Of a DNA stretch of 64,000 nt, positions 45,898-57,236 are shown one piece after another. Below the pieces are notes generated by a model that was given only the letters and a program-made list of their open reading frames with translations, made no database searches and was not told the DNA's origin. Within the stretch, counting starts at the first letter, position 1. The number at the start of each line of letters is the position of its first letter. The position numbers and the translations under genes are program-made. Source of the stretch: Paramacrobiotus metropolitanus (Eukaryota > Tardigrada > Eutardigrada > Parachela > Macrobiotidae); assembly GCF_019649055.1 (NCBI RefSeq), contig NW_026570225.1, positions 744,001 to 808,000 of the forward strand. The letters are read 5' to 3'.

Positions 45898-48605
45898 TTA
45901 ATCCGAAAGCCATTCCCGCTTCCTGGTGAAATATTCATCGTAACGGATTCTGGCATACCTAAAAATCAGACTTCAGATGTGGGTAATTCATAATCAATAT
46001 CACATTATTAATCCATCGCCAATGACGTACGCCAAAAAATCGAAATCGATCTTGGAGTTTTTAGCTTGAAAACACGCCCATAAAATCCAGAATAAATGCG
46101 ATACGACGGTGAATTTGTTAACATTAACGTAGAGTTCATGGATGCGATCAGGACTGATGGGTGTGTTGGCTGAACGGTTATGTGCCTTATCCCAGTTTTC
46201 TAAGTACTGCTTGAGAAAATCAATTTGAAATTCTTTGGAAGGAAACCGATCGTAAGAGCAATCCTCGACACCTGGACAAGACAGTTCATAAGAAGACGGC
46301 AGAAAAGATCAAAATGATTTCAGCCATACCAGCAAATTCATTGAAGTAATTGGCTAAATCATACGCTTGGTAGTTCAATCCGGCATATTCAAAATCAATG
46401 AAGTGCACGCGATCTGCAAAAGACCAATTACGATTACACTGCTACAAGGAAACTGTACGAGTATACACAAAAATCCAACGCTAACTGGAAGAGGTCATTA
46501 GCAGTCCTCAATATGTTCATGCTTTACTTGCAAGGAAACAGTACCTTCTTCCTTATCATACAAAATGTTTCCACACAGAAGGTCATTATGGCAGAACACA
46601 ATAGGCGATTTTACTTTAGGTGATTTGATATACTCGCGAATCTCCTTAATTTCCGCAAGAAATTGTTCCGGATGAGTGAAATACTCCTTGAACCTGCAAC
46701 GCCTTCATTCAATGCCAACAATTTTTCCTTTATACTAAACCGTAGTGCATATGAAGCCGCGTATTACGTAATACGCGGCTTCATATGCACTACGACTAAA
46801 CTCAAAGCATAACGTTTTTGTCCTGCAGTGCTCGTACAATCAGGTTCATGCTATCAGAGTTACACACTTACAGATACAATAAACAAATAAACTAAGTAAT
46901 AAAACCTACACGAAGATCCTTTGCACTATACGAGTAACAAGAAATTGCTACTATCCTACCTGCGACCTTGATCTTTGTTTTCCCACTCTCGAGATATCTG
47001 TTCATACATATTCTCCATTTTACTAAAGAGGTCCACCGCGGGATGATCTTTTGGTTGCTGATAAATACAATGAAGACGGACTATTTCACGTACAATCAGC
47101 CTGGAACATAAAGATTCATTTGATAAATTACAGGCTGACATTGTGATTGCACGTATAAAAAACATACTGGACAATAACGTGACCGCGACTGTGGGACATA
47201 CAAACTGAATTATGGTTACTCCTATGCGCCTAGGCTATTCGTGGCGTTTGGGCAGTTCGGCGCTACAATGTTTTGTATCAGCTGCAGGAGCTTGTGTAAT
47301 TTTGTATGCTCTACAAAAACTGCCGTCTGCCGTTCCGGTTTTACACAGAGATTCTTCAACTTCCAAAGGTTACTACATAGAACCGATAAAAATAATGGAA
47401 ACAGTTTCTGTGAAGAATTTGCGCACAGTTAATTACGGGAAATGGAACTTCCGGGGCATAGCAGATTAACTATGAGCCGAATGATTTCCGAGTTCATAAC
47501 ATTTTGGTAATATTATTGAACTAAAACTTAACTAGGGAATTACTTTGACATTTTTTCTATTGGTTTTAAGTACAGTCAATACACACAGAAAGAACCGAAA
47601 ACTGAGAAAACCTACACGCATGAATTTCGTTACGCCCACGATGTTGAAGGCAGTACGGACAAATCTGAAGGTACCAACCTGCTGATATGAGGGTCCCGAA
47701 TGGAATCCGCAGTGAGCGTCTGGCCGGGAACATGCTCGTAGCACATGCCGTTGTCGAAGACACCGTACAGTCGACCGGCACACTGGTTCTCCTGCAGCGT
47801 GATCAGTGTTCGCACTTCCGCTTGCCTGTCAATAATTTTATCCGTTTCCTCTCCGTACACACGGATCAATATCCTGTCCCTCTCTTTCTTAGGTAAATTC
47901 ACGTCCGACAAAAGATCCACCAGTAACAGCCTGTTACTGATTCCACCGCTAAGTTCCTATAACGACGACAGAACAATTAATCTAATGAAATTATTAATGC
48001 CGCTGTCTTGCAGCTATCTTAATGGCTATTAAATTTCAGAAATTCTTATATTAAAATATCACAGAATATACATATTATAATACGGATGAACATACCCAAC
48101 ATGATAACAATTATGCAAAATAATAACATTTCAAAAAAGCCGGCGCAGAAATATCGCAGTGAGATTTTCAGTAATATGCATACAAATCAAACTATATCTA
48201 AATTATATTGTCTAAAAAGAGCAGAATTACAGAGTCTAAGAAGAACAGAATTCTAAAACGAGCATCAATGGGTACAGCGAAATTATCACAAGACTTCGGG
48301 ATCCGAAACAAACTGAATTCATGAGAACTACGAAGCAGTACAATAATTGCATGAAGACTAAGATTAAAGAGTCAGTACGGTATACTTAATGCACACACCT
48401 GAACTTTCAGCGATGATTTTTTAAGATGTTCCACCAAATCCGGCCGCAAATTCTCCACGACTTTCTTCGCCGAGCCATCCACGTTGTCAAGATCAAAACT
48501 GTAGGAACAGTAACTGCAAATGCTCTCCCAGTTCGGAGATTCATGCACCGGGCTGGATTCTGTTTCGCCGGATGTCGTGTCGCCTTTTTCGGGTTGAGGA
48601 CCCAT
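45898..48605 (-). CDS. ETNK: Ethanolamine kinase
   Basis: Seven exons (48399-48605, 47679-47956, 46960-47100, 46545-46693, 46330-46413, 46031-46271, 45898-45958) encode 386 residues. It phosphorylates ethanolamine with ATP, the first step of the CDP-ethanolamine route to phosphatidylethanolamine, in the cytosol. The N-lobe shows LSGGISNRLLLV and ILIRVYGEETDKIIDR; the ATP/Mg site shows the Brenner motif HNDLLCGNIL (about 244-253, catalytic Asp246) and FIDFEYAG (Mg-binding Asp265). YDLANYFNEFAG and the C-terminal SHLFWILWACFQAKNSKIDFD are typical. ETNK-type motifs favour ethanolamine over choline. The start at 48605 is a choice: an in-frame ATG at 48662 adds 19 hydrophobic residues. Donors at 48398 (GTGTGT) and 47678 (GTTGGT) are weak. 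Minus-strand AATAAA is at 45597-45602. Confidence 0.93.
46734..46801. repeat. 54-bp perfect palindrome flanked by 7-bp direct repeats
   Basis: Positions 46741-46794 are a perfect inverted repeat: two 27-bp arms (each CGTAGTGCATATGAAGCCGC plus GTATTAC in the first arm) with no spacer. Immediately on both sides is ACTAAAC (46734-46740 and 46795-46801), like a target-site duplication. It sits within intron 3 of the ethanolamine kinase gene. Confidence 0.9.
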
Positions 48606-48972
48606 TCTTGTGATCAGTGGTAGGCAAAAAAGTGTCCGTCTAATAAACACCAGATTGAGCAAGGTTTTTGAGATTTACATACGATACGGGCGTGCTGCAC
48701 CGATTGCCAATCAGCTAATCAACGGGAAGCACCGGCACAGACAAGATAGGCAATTATGCGAACTTTGAAACCTGCACGACTAATTAACACTTCTCTAGCA
48801 GTACCCGTACAGTAAGTATTACTGGATATGTTAACGAATTGTCGTATTCGTATCAGTATTCCAATGTACGTGGAACGGATCAAGAAATCTTAGAACGGAC
48901 TTTACGGTAACTTGCTGTTTATTACTCACTTAGAATTTCGCCTTAACGTCTTACCGCCTTTGTGGCACTTCA

Positions 48973-49206
48973 ATGACTTCACCTGCGAAAAGAAAACAAT
49001 GCTCACAATCAGCTGCAAACAGCAACGACATAAAAGTGGCAAAAAGAAAATATCTGAATGAGCGCAATCTTAACGAAAACTTATCAATCATAAGCCACAG
49101 TATTTCACCATATTACGCAATGACAGCCGAGCCGATACGTCGCTCGATCACCGCGAATTCATTTCTGCTCGATTTGAAAAACAGCTGCCTGCCTAGTGGT
49201 GTTTAG
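48973..49206 (+). CDS. Possible small basic protein, unrecognised
   Basis: A 77-codon ORF with a true ATG, starting MTSPAKRKQCSQSAANSN. It is Lys/Asn/Ser-rich with two short basic clusters (PAKRK and VAKRKY) that could direct it to the nucleus, then a mixed segment NENLSIISHSISPYY. No family recognised. It lies 368 bp upstream of the ethanolamine kinase start in the divergent direction, where an own promoter is plausible, and a plus-strand AATAAA occurs at 49642-49647. It could equally be a first exon whose donor I cannot place, or a chance ORF. Confidence 0.3.
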   Translation: MTSPAKRKQCSQSAANSNDIKVAKRKYLNERNLNENLSIISHSISPYYAMTAEPIRRSITANSFLLDLKNSCLPSGV

Positions 49207-49959
49207 TATGCTGACTCAGGACGTCCCATCACTTCCCAACCGGATTGTTAGCGCATCCCACATTACAACTGCTGATAAAGGCCGGCTGGCTTATATCTTT
49301 TTTGCAGAATGTTTTTCGGTTAAGTGCCTAATTATTCAAGCTATTCAGAAAATTGACCTTTTGTTGATACAGTTTGTAACGGCAGTTTAAATAGCGGTAT
49401 CAGTATGTACTGTTTTGTTCGAATCTTTTGCTGTGCTCCTGTTTTGCACACCCCAAACTGCTGTCTGTTCTATTATGCCGCAAAGTGTAAAACTGCAGAG
49501 TTTTTCAGGAAAACCTGCAAACAACGAAACGAGCAAAGCGAGATACATCGTTACTGTGTTTTTCAGTCAAAGTCAGCTTTATAATGAGATCCATTTTCTT
49601 ACGATCCAATCAAATACATCATCATTCATAATCTAGGAACAAATAAAAATGCAACAGTTTCCGCCGGATGGTGTTTCAACAACCACAAAAAAAACAAGAA
49701 CACGAAGCGATTAACAGACTGGAATAATTATGTAATTTAAAATTACCGGTAAATATCACCAGTTGCAAAAGAAGCGCAGCGCAGGTACTGTCGATATACC
49801 ATACGAGTACCGAAAGTAAAAATCCAAACGAAAGCTAAAAGCATCAAAAATGCAACTCAAAAGACATTTGACTGTTAGCCGGTAAGCAACGACAGCGTAT
49901 TAGCAATCTGTTCATTCAAGATACGGATGAGAAAGTCAGCGAGGAAGACTTCTCGCAAA

Positions 49960-52900
49960 TCACTGCTCTGTTGGAAGAAGATCAGCTGCAATATCCAGTC
50001 CGGCCACTGCGGCCGGCATCGCTTCTTTGTCCTCTGCAACCGGCATGGTCATCGGCACGGGAGGCTCATCGGGAATCGGGGAAGCAATGACTTTATCGTG
50101 ATTATCAAACAGCGCTTTGGCATATTGCTGAAAGACTCTTTCCACATAATTCGTTCCAAAGGGATTTCGTCCCTCCATGAAACCGATGTGGCCACCGTGT
50201 GAGGTTACGACTATACACACGTTCGGGTTTTTCTTAGCATCATCTTTGGGAATAGCTAAAATAATTAAACAGCTGAAGGCGATGCGTATTCTGCAGATAT
50301 ATACATATCAGGTGTGTGATGAGTATCTATGAAACAGCATTATCACATTTTCAGATATGAAACATTACAAAACATTGTCAAAAACAATAAAAGCATTAAT
50401 TTCTTAGTTTCTACCCTTCTATCCTTTTCAGACAGCTAGCTGCTAGAGTTTTCACATTTCTACACGAGAAAAAAAGTCTAACTACACAGAATGCTACATT
50501 TACCATCGTATGGCGAAAACATGTCATCGCCCGCATTGATTGCCAATAATGGCGTTTTGATATGGCAAACTTTGTCATGGAGCGTGGTGTGCTTATAGTA
50601 TTCTTCATGATTGGAATAACCAAACATTTTTGCGGCAAATCGCTCGTCAAATTCCCTTAGCGATTTAATGTCCTTTATGCCTTCCAGATTGTAGGCATTC
50701 TGTAGCACTTCCGCGTGCCTACAAAAATTGGAAACCATAATGCAAAACAACATCTTCAGCAGCACGTTTTCGGCACGCAGCAGTATGCCAGTACACTTCA
50801 TCTATTTTTAGATTTCCGCACACATTTGCCATAACTGTATATAGAATTATACTGTATGTACACATACTTTTCCATCGCATCTGTTAGGGTTCTTGTTAAC
50901 ATTCTGTTGAAGAGGAGGTAGTTCAACGGCTGCTCTAGTTCTTTGGCCGATTCGAAAAAATTCCACGCTACCGATACCGTCATAACACCCAGGAGCAACG
51001 AATCTTCGTTGTTGATGCCACATCGCGCCACATAATTGGTAAGCAAAATACTGCGAAATAACAACAGTAAATCGTACACGTACCTTGGCACAAACGGTAT
51101 TCGTATTGCAAAATGTCACATGTATGTACGTACGGAATATTGTATGGTACAAGCCCGTTTTCAAACCTGTAGACCGCTATAAGCGGGATATTTGAGAAAC
51201 GTGAGCTTGAGCCAGTACATTCAATGCATCTAGTGTAGAGTAGATAAAATCTAGCCTTACTGTGCGCTATTCACTGCGTCGCGCTTACAGCGGTCTACAG
51301 GTTTGGAAACGGGCTTGTATATAAGCTTCAATACCAATAATGAATAAGTAGTACTACTAATCTCAAATTCCACGTACTGGTCATAAATTTCTTACCCTCC
51401 AAGTGAAACACCCACAGCAACGAGCGGCACATCGGCATATCGTTGTTTTATATGGCGAATTACTTGCGCAACATCTGACACTTCCGCTAAAAGCGCACAT
51501 ACAAAGGGTCACACATTATTAACAGCTGAATTATAATCAGGACAAAAACATACCCATAAAACAGGCTTTCAAATTCCCTGTAGCTCCGCGATAATTCATC
51601 ACCACGGCCCTGCAAAACAGCCCAAAACATGCGTATAAGATCGATCAGGCCAATCCCATCGATTTCCACTTCGGAAAAACTTAACCACTGAACTTCCCTG
51701 AACCAATATTACATCACAACAACACACACATTTAACAGGAAACTGCCCAAACGAGCTTTTCTACTTATTTGCGCTACGATAACGCCATGCCGCATGCACG
51801 TTCTCTCGTGCATTTGGCAGCTGCCTGACTATCGAGTTAACCTTGCTGCTTGTCCGATTAATCAAATTTTGGCCAGTATTCAGAACAGACTATCTATTAG
51901 CATTATCAGCCGGCCGGATCAAGACACTGAACATTACTTCATTTGTAAATATCGTTCACAAAGGTTTACAAATTATGACCTCTTGATCATACCAACATAA
52001 ATATCGCGTAAACTTACGTGTAGCCAATTTGTTCCACCACTTGCACCAATCCCTGCACATAATTCCGTGAGCTATCGCCGGTTAAGCCAGGAAGAATCAG
52101 GACGATGCCCTTAGGTTCGGGAATCGTCACGTCGCTTCCGTCGACATTCAAATGACTGCCGACCGTCATAGACGCAGGAAGTAGATCGGAAAGAAAGACA
52201 CCATCACCGTCATCAATTTCCATATTGGTTTCATCTTCTTCCTTCAAGGCGCTTTCACTCTGTGGCGGGGAGGCAGAATAAGCAGTCGGGCCCATGGCTT
52301 CATCCGTATCCGACATATCCGACAAGGAAAAATGCGCATCCCGCATCGGGGGCTCAGGCGAACGCCCATCGCGGGGGCTACTCCCGGAATCAATGCCTAA
52401 TTTCAACGGGATATTCAATACATTGCCAACAAAACAATTCAAAAAACGTTGTACGAGCTCTTTTTCAAATAAGGAACAAGGCAACATTTCAGTCTCAACT
52501 GATAAAAATGAAAAACCATGCACCACTTCATACCCATACAAATCAAATCAAGCGCGTATGCCGTCATAGGATTACCTTCGTCGATATTGTCGCGACGGGC
52601 GAGATCCGTATCCGGCGATGAGGCGCACTCGACCGCATCCTGCGGATCCAATTCATCCCGACCTTCAATGGACTCTTCTAAATGGGTGAATTCATTACCC
52701 GTAGCCGATGCGGAGCGTTTCAAGGGTCCAAAATAAGGAATCTGTATTTGAGGAATCCGCATCTGCGGCATATGAGGTATTGGTATTTGGGGCAGTCGCA
52801 GATGCGGCAGACTGAGGTTATGGTAATAGTAGCTCAACGAGTCCACTAAGGTGGATGAAGGAACACCGGGCACCGCGGTGATCGGCTCTGGCCGCATCCG

Positions 52901-54599
52901 ACTATCCCACCAATCCAATGCGATCTCACCGATTTCCTCATTGCGGAAAAGCTCCCTGAAACCAAAGAATCGGTTTTACGAGCAGTCGAATACACCACAG
53001 CAGCGGGCGTTAACAGGTGTCCCGTTTCGAGGTCGGAAATCTGATATCTTATCAGCATTCTCGATGCACTTCCGGACCAAATTTGAGAAAATGACGACAG
53101 AAGGTTGCCAGCTGCCAGTCAGCTTGTAAACGACCGGAGTGTGGCCTAATTCTGCCAGTATTAGAGCGATTAAAATTGCTGCGATAAGAGCCACTCAAAG
53201 TTTATCGTAAACTTTTCCCAACAACAAAGCAACACGTTTGGCACGTTTGCTTACCTTGCAAAAGGATATTGCAGCCCACGATGCCGACCCACGGCAGCCA
53301 CGATGGTCATCAGCCGCGACTCATGAACGAGCGGTGGAGGTCGGTATTCCTCCTTGAAAATTGGACAGTTTTTCTGGAGTAGCTCTAAGAACGGGCCTTC
53401 TCCACCATACATTTCAGGAATCTGTAATTAGTCATTTCGTAAATGCACGCTGACAATCAGAAGCATCCTGTAGAGTAAATTATTTTATGGTAAGTGACAG
53501 TAAGTCAATGTTTTTAAACTTTCCCTTAACGTGCTTTAGGTGTATGCACCTATTATTTTTAGGATTTCCTTCACATAATAAAACCACTGCCAGCACATAA
53601 AAATTCACTTCAGCTCGACCCAAATTGAACTTAAAAAAATTTAACAAAACCAGTATATGACAAATATACGGTTATACCGTGACAAACGCACCTTACAGCT
53701 ATTTACAGTTGGATCTGCCTTGTCAGCGGCATCCGTGCGAGCTGCTAGACCGGTTTATAATATTTCTGCGCTTACATGTTAAACGAACACTCCTTTAAAT
53801 TTCGATACTATGAGAGTATTCTATATAAATAGTCCACACGTGAGCCCTGAAATCCCTAGACCATTTTTTTCGTGACGGAACCTGCGCGCTGTTCAAGCGA
53901 AAGCTGCAGCTGGCCTTGAATCAATCGATAACAGCGAGGTCTTTCGCGCTGTTTCCGTGAAACTAACAAATTTAACATTCCAACCCATCGCAGCACAGTT
54001 TATCGGGAAAATCCGCTGATTACCTTATTCCCCGGTCCCCAGTTTACAACTTTACAGGTTCAGAGTTCATTTACAGTACTGCTGTTGTCTGATCCAAACA
54101 GAATTTAAAACATACAGGCACAATAAAAGAAAATTATATCCGTATAAAAGTTTAATTGTAGAGTTAGTAAGCTTTTATGAGTCCCTACTATTATCGGAAT
54201 ACCTCCAACTGAGAAACCACAGCCGACTTATTTAAGTCAATACAATTTATATCATTAAATTTTCTGTTATTGCAGCTCTAACTTGAAAATGATACGAAAG
54301 TGATACTACTGTAATAATAAAATCATAATGACCACATTTTTAAAGTTTTCCTAAATCTTTATCAGTTATCATATCAAGTAACCGCAGGATACCATTCTCT
54401 TATACTTATTTCTATAAGTTCTATGTATGTCGGGAATTCTTAAAATTACCAACAACCGAATTTGCAAATTTGAAGCATTATTTACCTGGCCGCAGTAGTT
54501 TTTGTAGTAGTACGCGTAATACATCGCTCCCGGTATTCCGGAAAGGAAATAGGAGGAGGCCGGGAGCATCTCAGCAGCCAGCGCAAAAGCTTCTTCCAT
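49960..54599 (-). CDS. ABHD3: ABHD3-like alpha/beta-hydrolase (phospholipase)
   Basis: Nine exons (54486-54599, 53255-53421, 52576-52955, 52018-52396, 51554-51609, 51396-51486, 50868-51050, 50504-50718, 49960-50255) give 626 residues; human ABHD3 is 409. A short hydrophobic N-terminal segment (SSYFLSGIPGAMYYAYYY) suggests a single signal anchor. Family blocks: NCPIFKEEYRPP, EIALDWWDS, VLILPGLTGDS, VVMNYRG, the nucleophile elbow GVSLGG (Ser about 393), LREFDERFAAKMFGY, acid AGDDMFSP and TSHGGHIGFMEG with the catalytic His. ABHD3 cleaves medium-chain and oxidised phosphatidylcholines. About 200 extra residues lie between DWWDS and PGLTG: an Ile/Pro/Met repeat (LRLPQIPIPHMPQMRIPQ) and an acidic disordered stretch. 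ABHD1 is the alternative assignment. Confidence 0.9.
51148..51319. mobile_element. MITE with about 38-bp terminal inverted repeats and TA ends
   Basis: The left arm at 51149-51185 (ACAAGCCCGTTTTCAAACCT...) and right arm at 51282-51318 are reverse complements with only two mismatches in 37 bases, separated by 96 bp. With the flanking T/A the element is bounded by TA, as in Tc1/mariner-derived MITEs. It has no coding capacity and lies in the ABHD3-like intron between exons 6 and 7. Confidence 0.75.
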
Positions 54600-55508
54600 G
54601 ATAATAAGTATTTATCGAATGAATAAAATTATCACGAGCCGCCGACCTGACCACCGCAAGTAAGAGTTTCACTCAACACATCGCAATAAGAACTTCTTCT
54701 ATTCGCGCGGCTTCCAGTCTATACGGTTGCAGATTCCAGCGGACAAGAAGTCACAAGTTACAAGATAATGCAATTTCCACGAACTACAAAATATTTTAAC
54801 TGAATACGTACTTGACGGTACCTTTCGCAACAAGCCTACAACGAGCAATTAACACAGAATCTCAGAATCACCAGATTGGTTACGGTAACTTAACAAAACC
54901 TGAACAGAGAGATGTGGTGCCGTTGCAGGCATCGTTTTGCGATTGTTTATGATTTCACACCGTGCACAAGGATGCAAAAAACATCTTGTAACAGTGTACA
55001 GTAACCAAATCTCAAATTTGAAAACAGAAACAAGTGCGAACTGGAATATCATATCGGCGTATTTATCGAGAAGTACCGTACAACCAATGGTACAACCAGG
55101 GTACGTAGAGAGGATTTAAACCAATGACACTTCGAAGTACGGCACCGAGTGGGTTGCGAAGTTCACAATATACTATATACTCCAACATATAGTAGAGCGT
55201 AGAGTCGCGAGGGTGCATTACTATGGATCCCCCTTCTGCCGTTCCGCGTTTGTTTGAATCCTTACTGTAAACTCTATGGCAATCAAAAATTTTTTTGGCC
55301 TAACGCGCAGGAAAAAGCCGTCAATCCATAACTGCGATAAACATACAAATAAACACGTTAACCGCACATGTTTGTACGAGCTCGGTGAGCAATAATATGG
55401 ATTTGCATGACCTGTTTTGAGAAACACGAAGCGGTATCGATATCGCGCTGGCTAAACCGTACGTAAGCTGATCGCCTGATTTCAAGTTCAGCGAAAGAAG
55501 CGCTTCCC
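54600..55508. other. Upstream of the ABHD3-like gene
   Basis: Presumed promoter; no gene or repeat recognised before the hAT-like element. Confidence 0.45.
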
Positions 55509-55516
55509 GGGATTTG

Positions 55517-56263
55517 TAGTGATAATTAAACTCTTAATTTTGCTGGGAATTAAACATTATGATTAATTCAATTAAAATTATGGCAATTTTGATTATGCTG
55601 AGCATAATTAAAATTGCGCATTTTTAATTAAGCTTAAGCATAATTAAAATTCGTCAATTTTAATTATACTTAAGCTTAATTCTGAGTCAAATTATGAACA
55701 ATAAAAATAGTCTGATCAAAAGAAAACTGAATTTTAATTATGATAAGCAAAATTAAAATTGGACAATTTTAATTATGCTCCAGTTTAATTAAAATTGTTG
55801 AATTTTGATTATGCTGATCATAATTAAAATTGATCAATTTCCAATTATGATAAGCTTAATCAAAATTATAAGCACTAGTGATAATTAAACTCTTAATTTT
55901 GCTGGGAATTAAACATTATGATTAATTCAATTAAAATTATGGCAATTTTGATTATGCTGAGCATAATTAAAATTGCGCATTTTTAATTAAGCTTAAGCAT
56001 AATTAAAATTCGTCAATTTTAATTATACTTAAGCTTAATTCTGAGTCAAATTATGAACAATAAAAATAGTCTGATCAAAAGAAAACTGAATTTTAATTAT
56101 GATAAGCAAAATTAAAATTGGACAATTTTAATTATGCTCCAGTTTAATTAAAATTGTTGAATTTTGATTATGCTGATCATAATTAAAATTGATCAATTTC
56201 CAATTATGATAAGCTTAATCAAAATTATAAGCAAAATAATTATGATGAGTTTAATATTCACTA
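55517..56263. mobile_element. hAT-like non-autonomous element (tandem dimer)
   Basis: The ends are inverted repeats TAGTGATAATTAAACTC and GAGTTTAATATTCACTA (15 of 17 positions pair). They are flanked by a perfect 8-bp direct repeat GGGATTTG (55509-55516 and 56264-56271), the target-duplication length of hAT transposons. Inside, a 359-bp unit is repeated head to tail (55517-55875 and 55876-56234) and appears identical by eye apart from the last base. The first copy lacks the right terminal repeat. The sequence is very AT-rich and built from smaller inverted AATTAAAATT motifs. No ORF. Confidence 0.85.
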
Positions 56264-56625
56264 GGGATTTGTCCCTAAGAAGAAAAATCGTATCACAAGA
56301 TCTTTTTTACAGCGGCTCATCGTTACTCGAATTGTATTAGGCTATTAGCCAAATTGTTCAGGCCCTACGCATTTTGTATTAACAAAATTATATATTATTT
56401 TCAGAATTTGTATTACGAAAATTATTTACGTATAAGTACTCAAACAAATACCAATACATGTTAGGATTATGCAGATACAAGCCCAGCACGGATAAATTAT
56501 GGCCGATTTGACTATTGATTACTGCAATACTTAGATTTCTATGGTTTATGACTTTATGTATTGTGTTGGTATTTTAGTAGAACGAAGATAACAATCATGA
56601 AAAAATGGTGATCTGTACTTACTTA

Positions 56626-56730
56626 CTGACAAATATCTTAATTCTGACAAATATCTTTCTCATAGAAAAATATCTAAAGTAAGTACTTATTTAAAGTAAG
56701 TACTTCATCAGTTTCCTTCATCAGTTTCTT
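56626..56730 (+). repeat. Cluster of short direct duplications
   Basis: Three different short words are each duplicated in succession: CTGACAAATATCTT, TAAAGTAAGTACTT and CATCAGTTTC(C)TT. AT-rich intergenic DNA between the hAT-like element and the ankyrin gene. Confidence 0.65.
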
Positions 56731-57236
56731 GTGGTTAGGTGACTTACCGTTAGGTCATGGTACTTACTTATATTTATACACTACTCGTACCGTTTTCTTT
56801 TAACACGTAATCCTTATCAGAAGTTTTTTTTTTAATTTCATATTACGTTACCGTTTTGATGAAATATTTGTCCAGTTATATGCAGAATAAAATTTATTTT
56901 TATTCCATTTTTGCGGTGTTATAGTTCTAAGGTATAATTTCATTCTGTATTCCGGCACTTCGAAGTATAGATATCAATCAGACATACCATTAGGTAGGTA
57001 CAAGGGCAAGTATAAGTATTATAACGATAAGTATTATATTGGTCGCAGTGTCGCACACTCTGACCAGTTAGTTTTGTAATGGTGTATTATGATTTTCATC
57101 TGCAATTTGCAAAACGCGTTTTCTCAAATAATATTGTTCAGTTCATTATTAAGAAATAAATGAGTCGTTTTACCAAAAAATTATCAATTCCATAAAATTT
57201 ACGAGTACAGTAACTACAATTTCTAGTAATTAAAAC

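Noticed and set aside
53817-53832. CTATATAAATAG TATA-like motif on the plus strand
   Set aside because: Lies in an ABHD3-like intron with no open exon downstream; AT-rich motifs of this kind are expected by chance.
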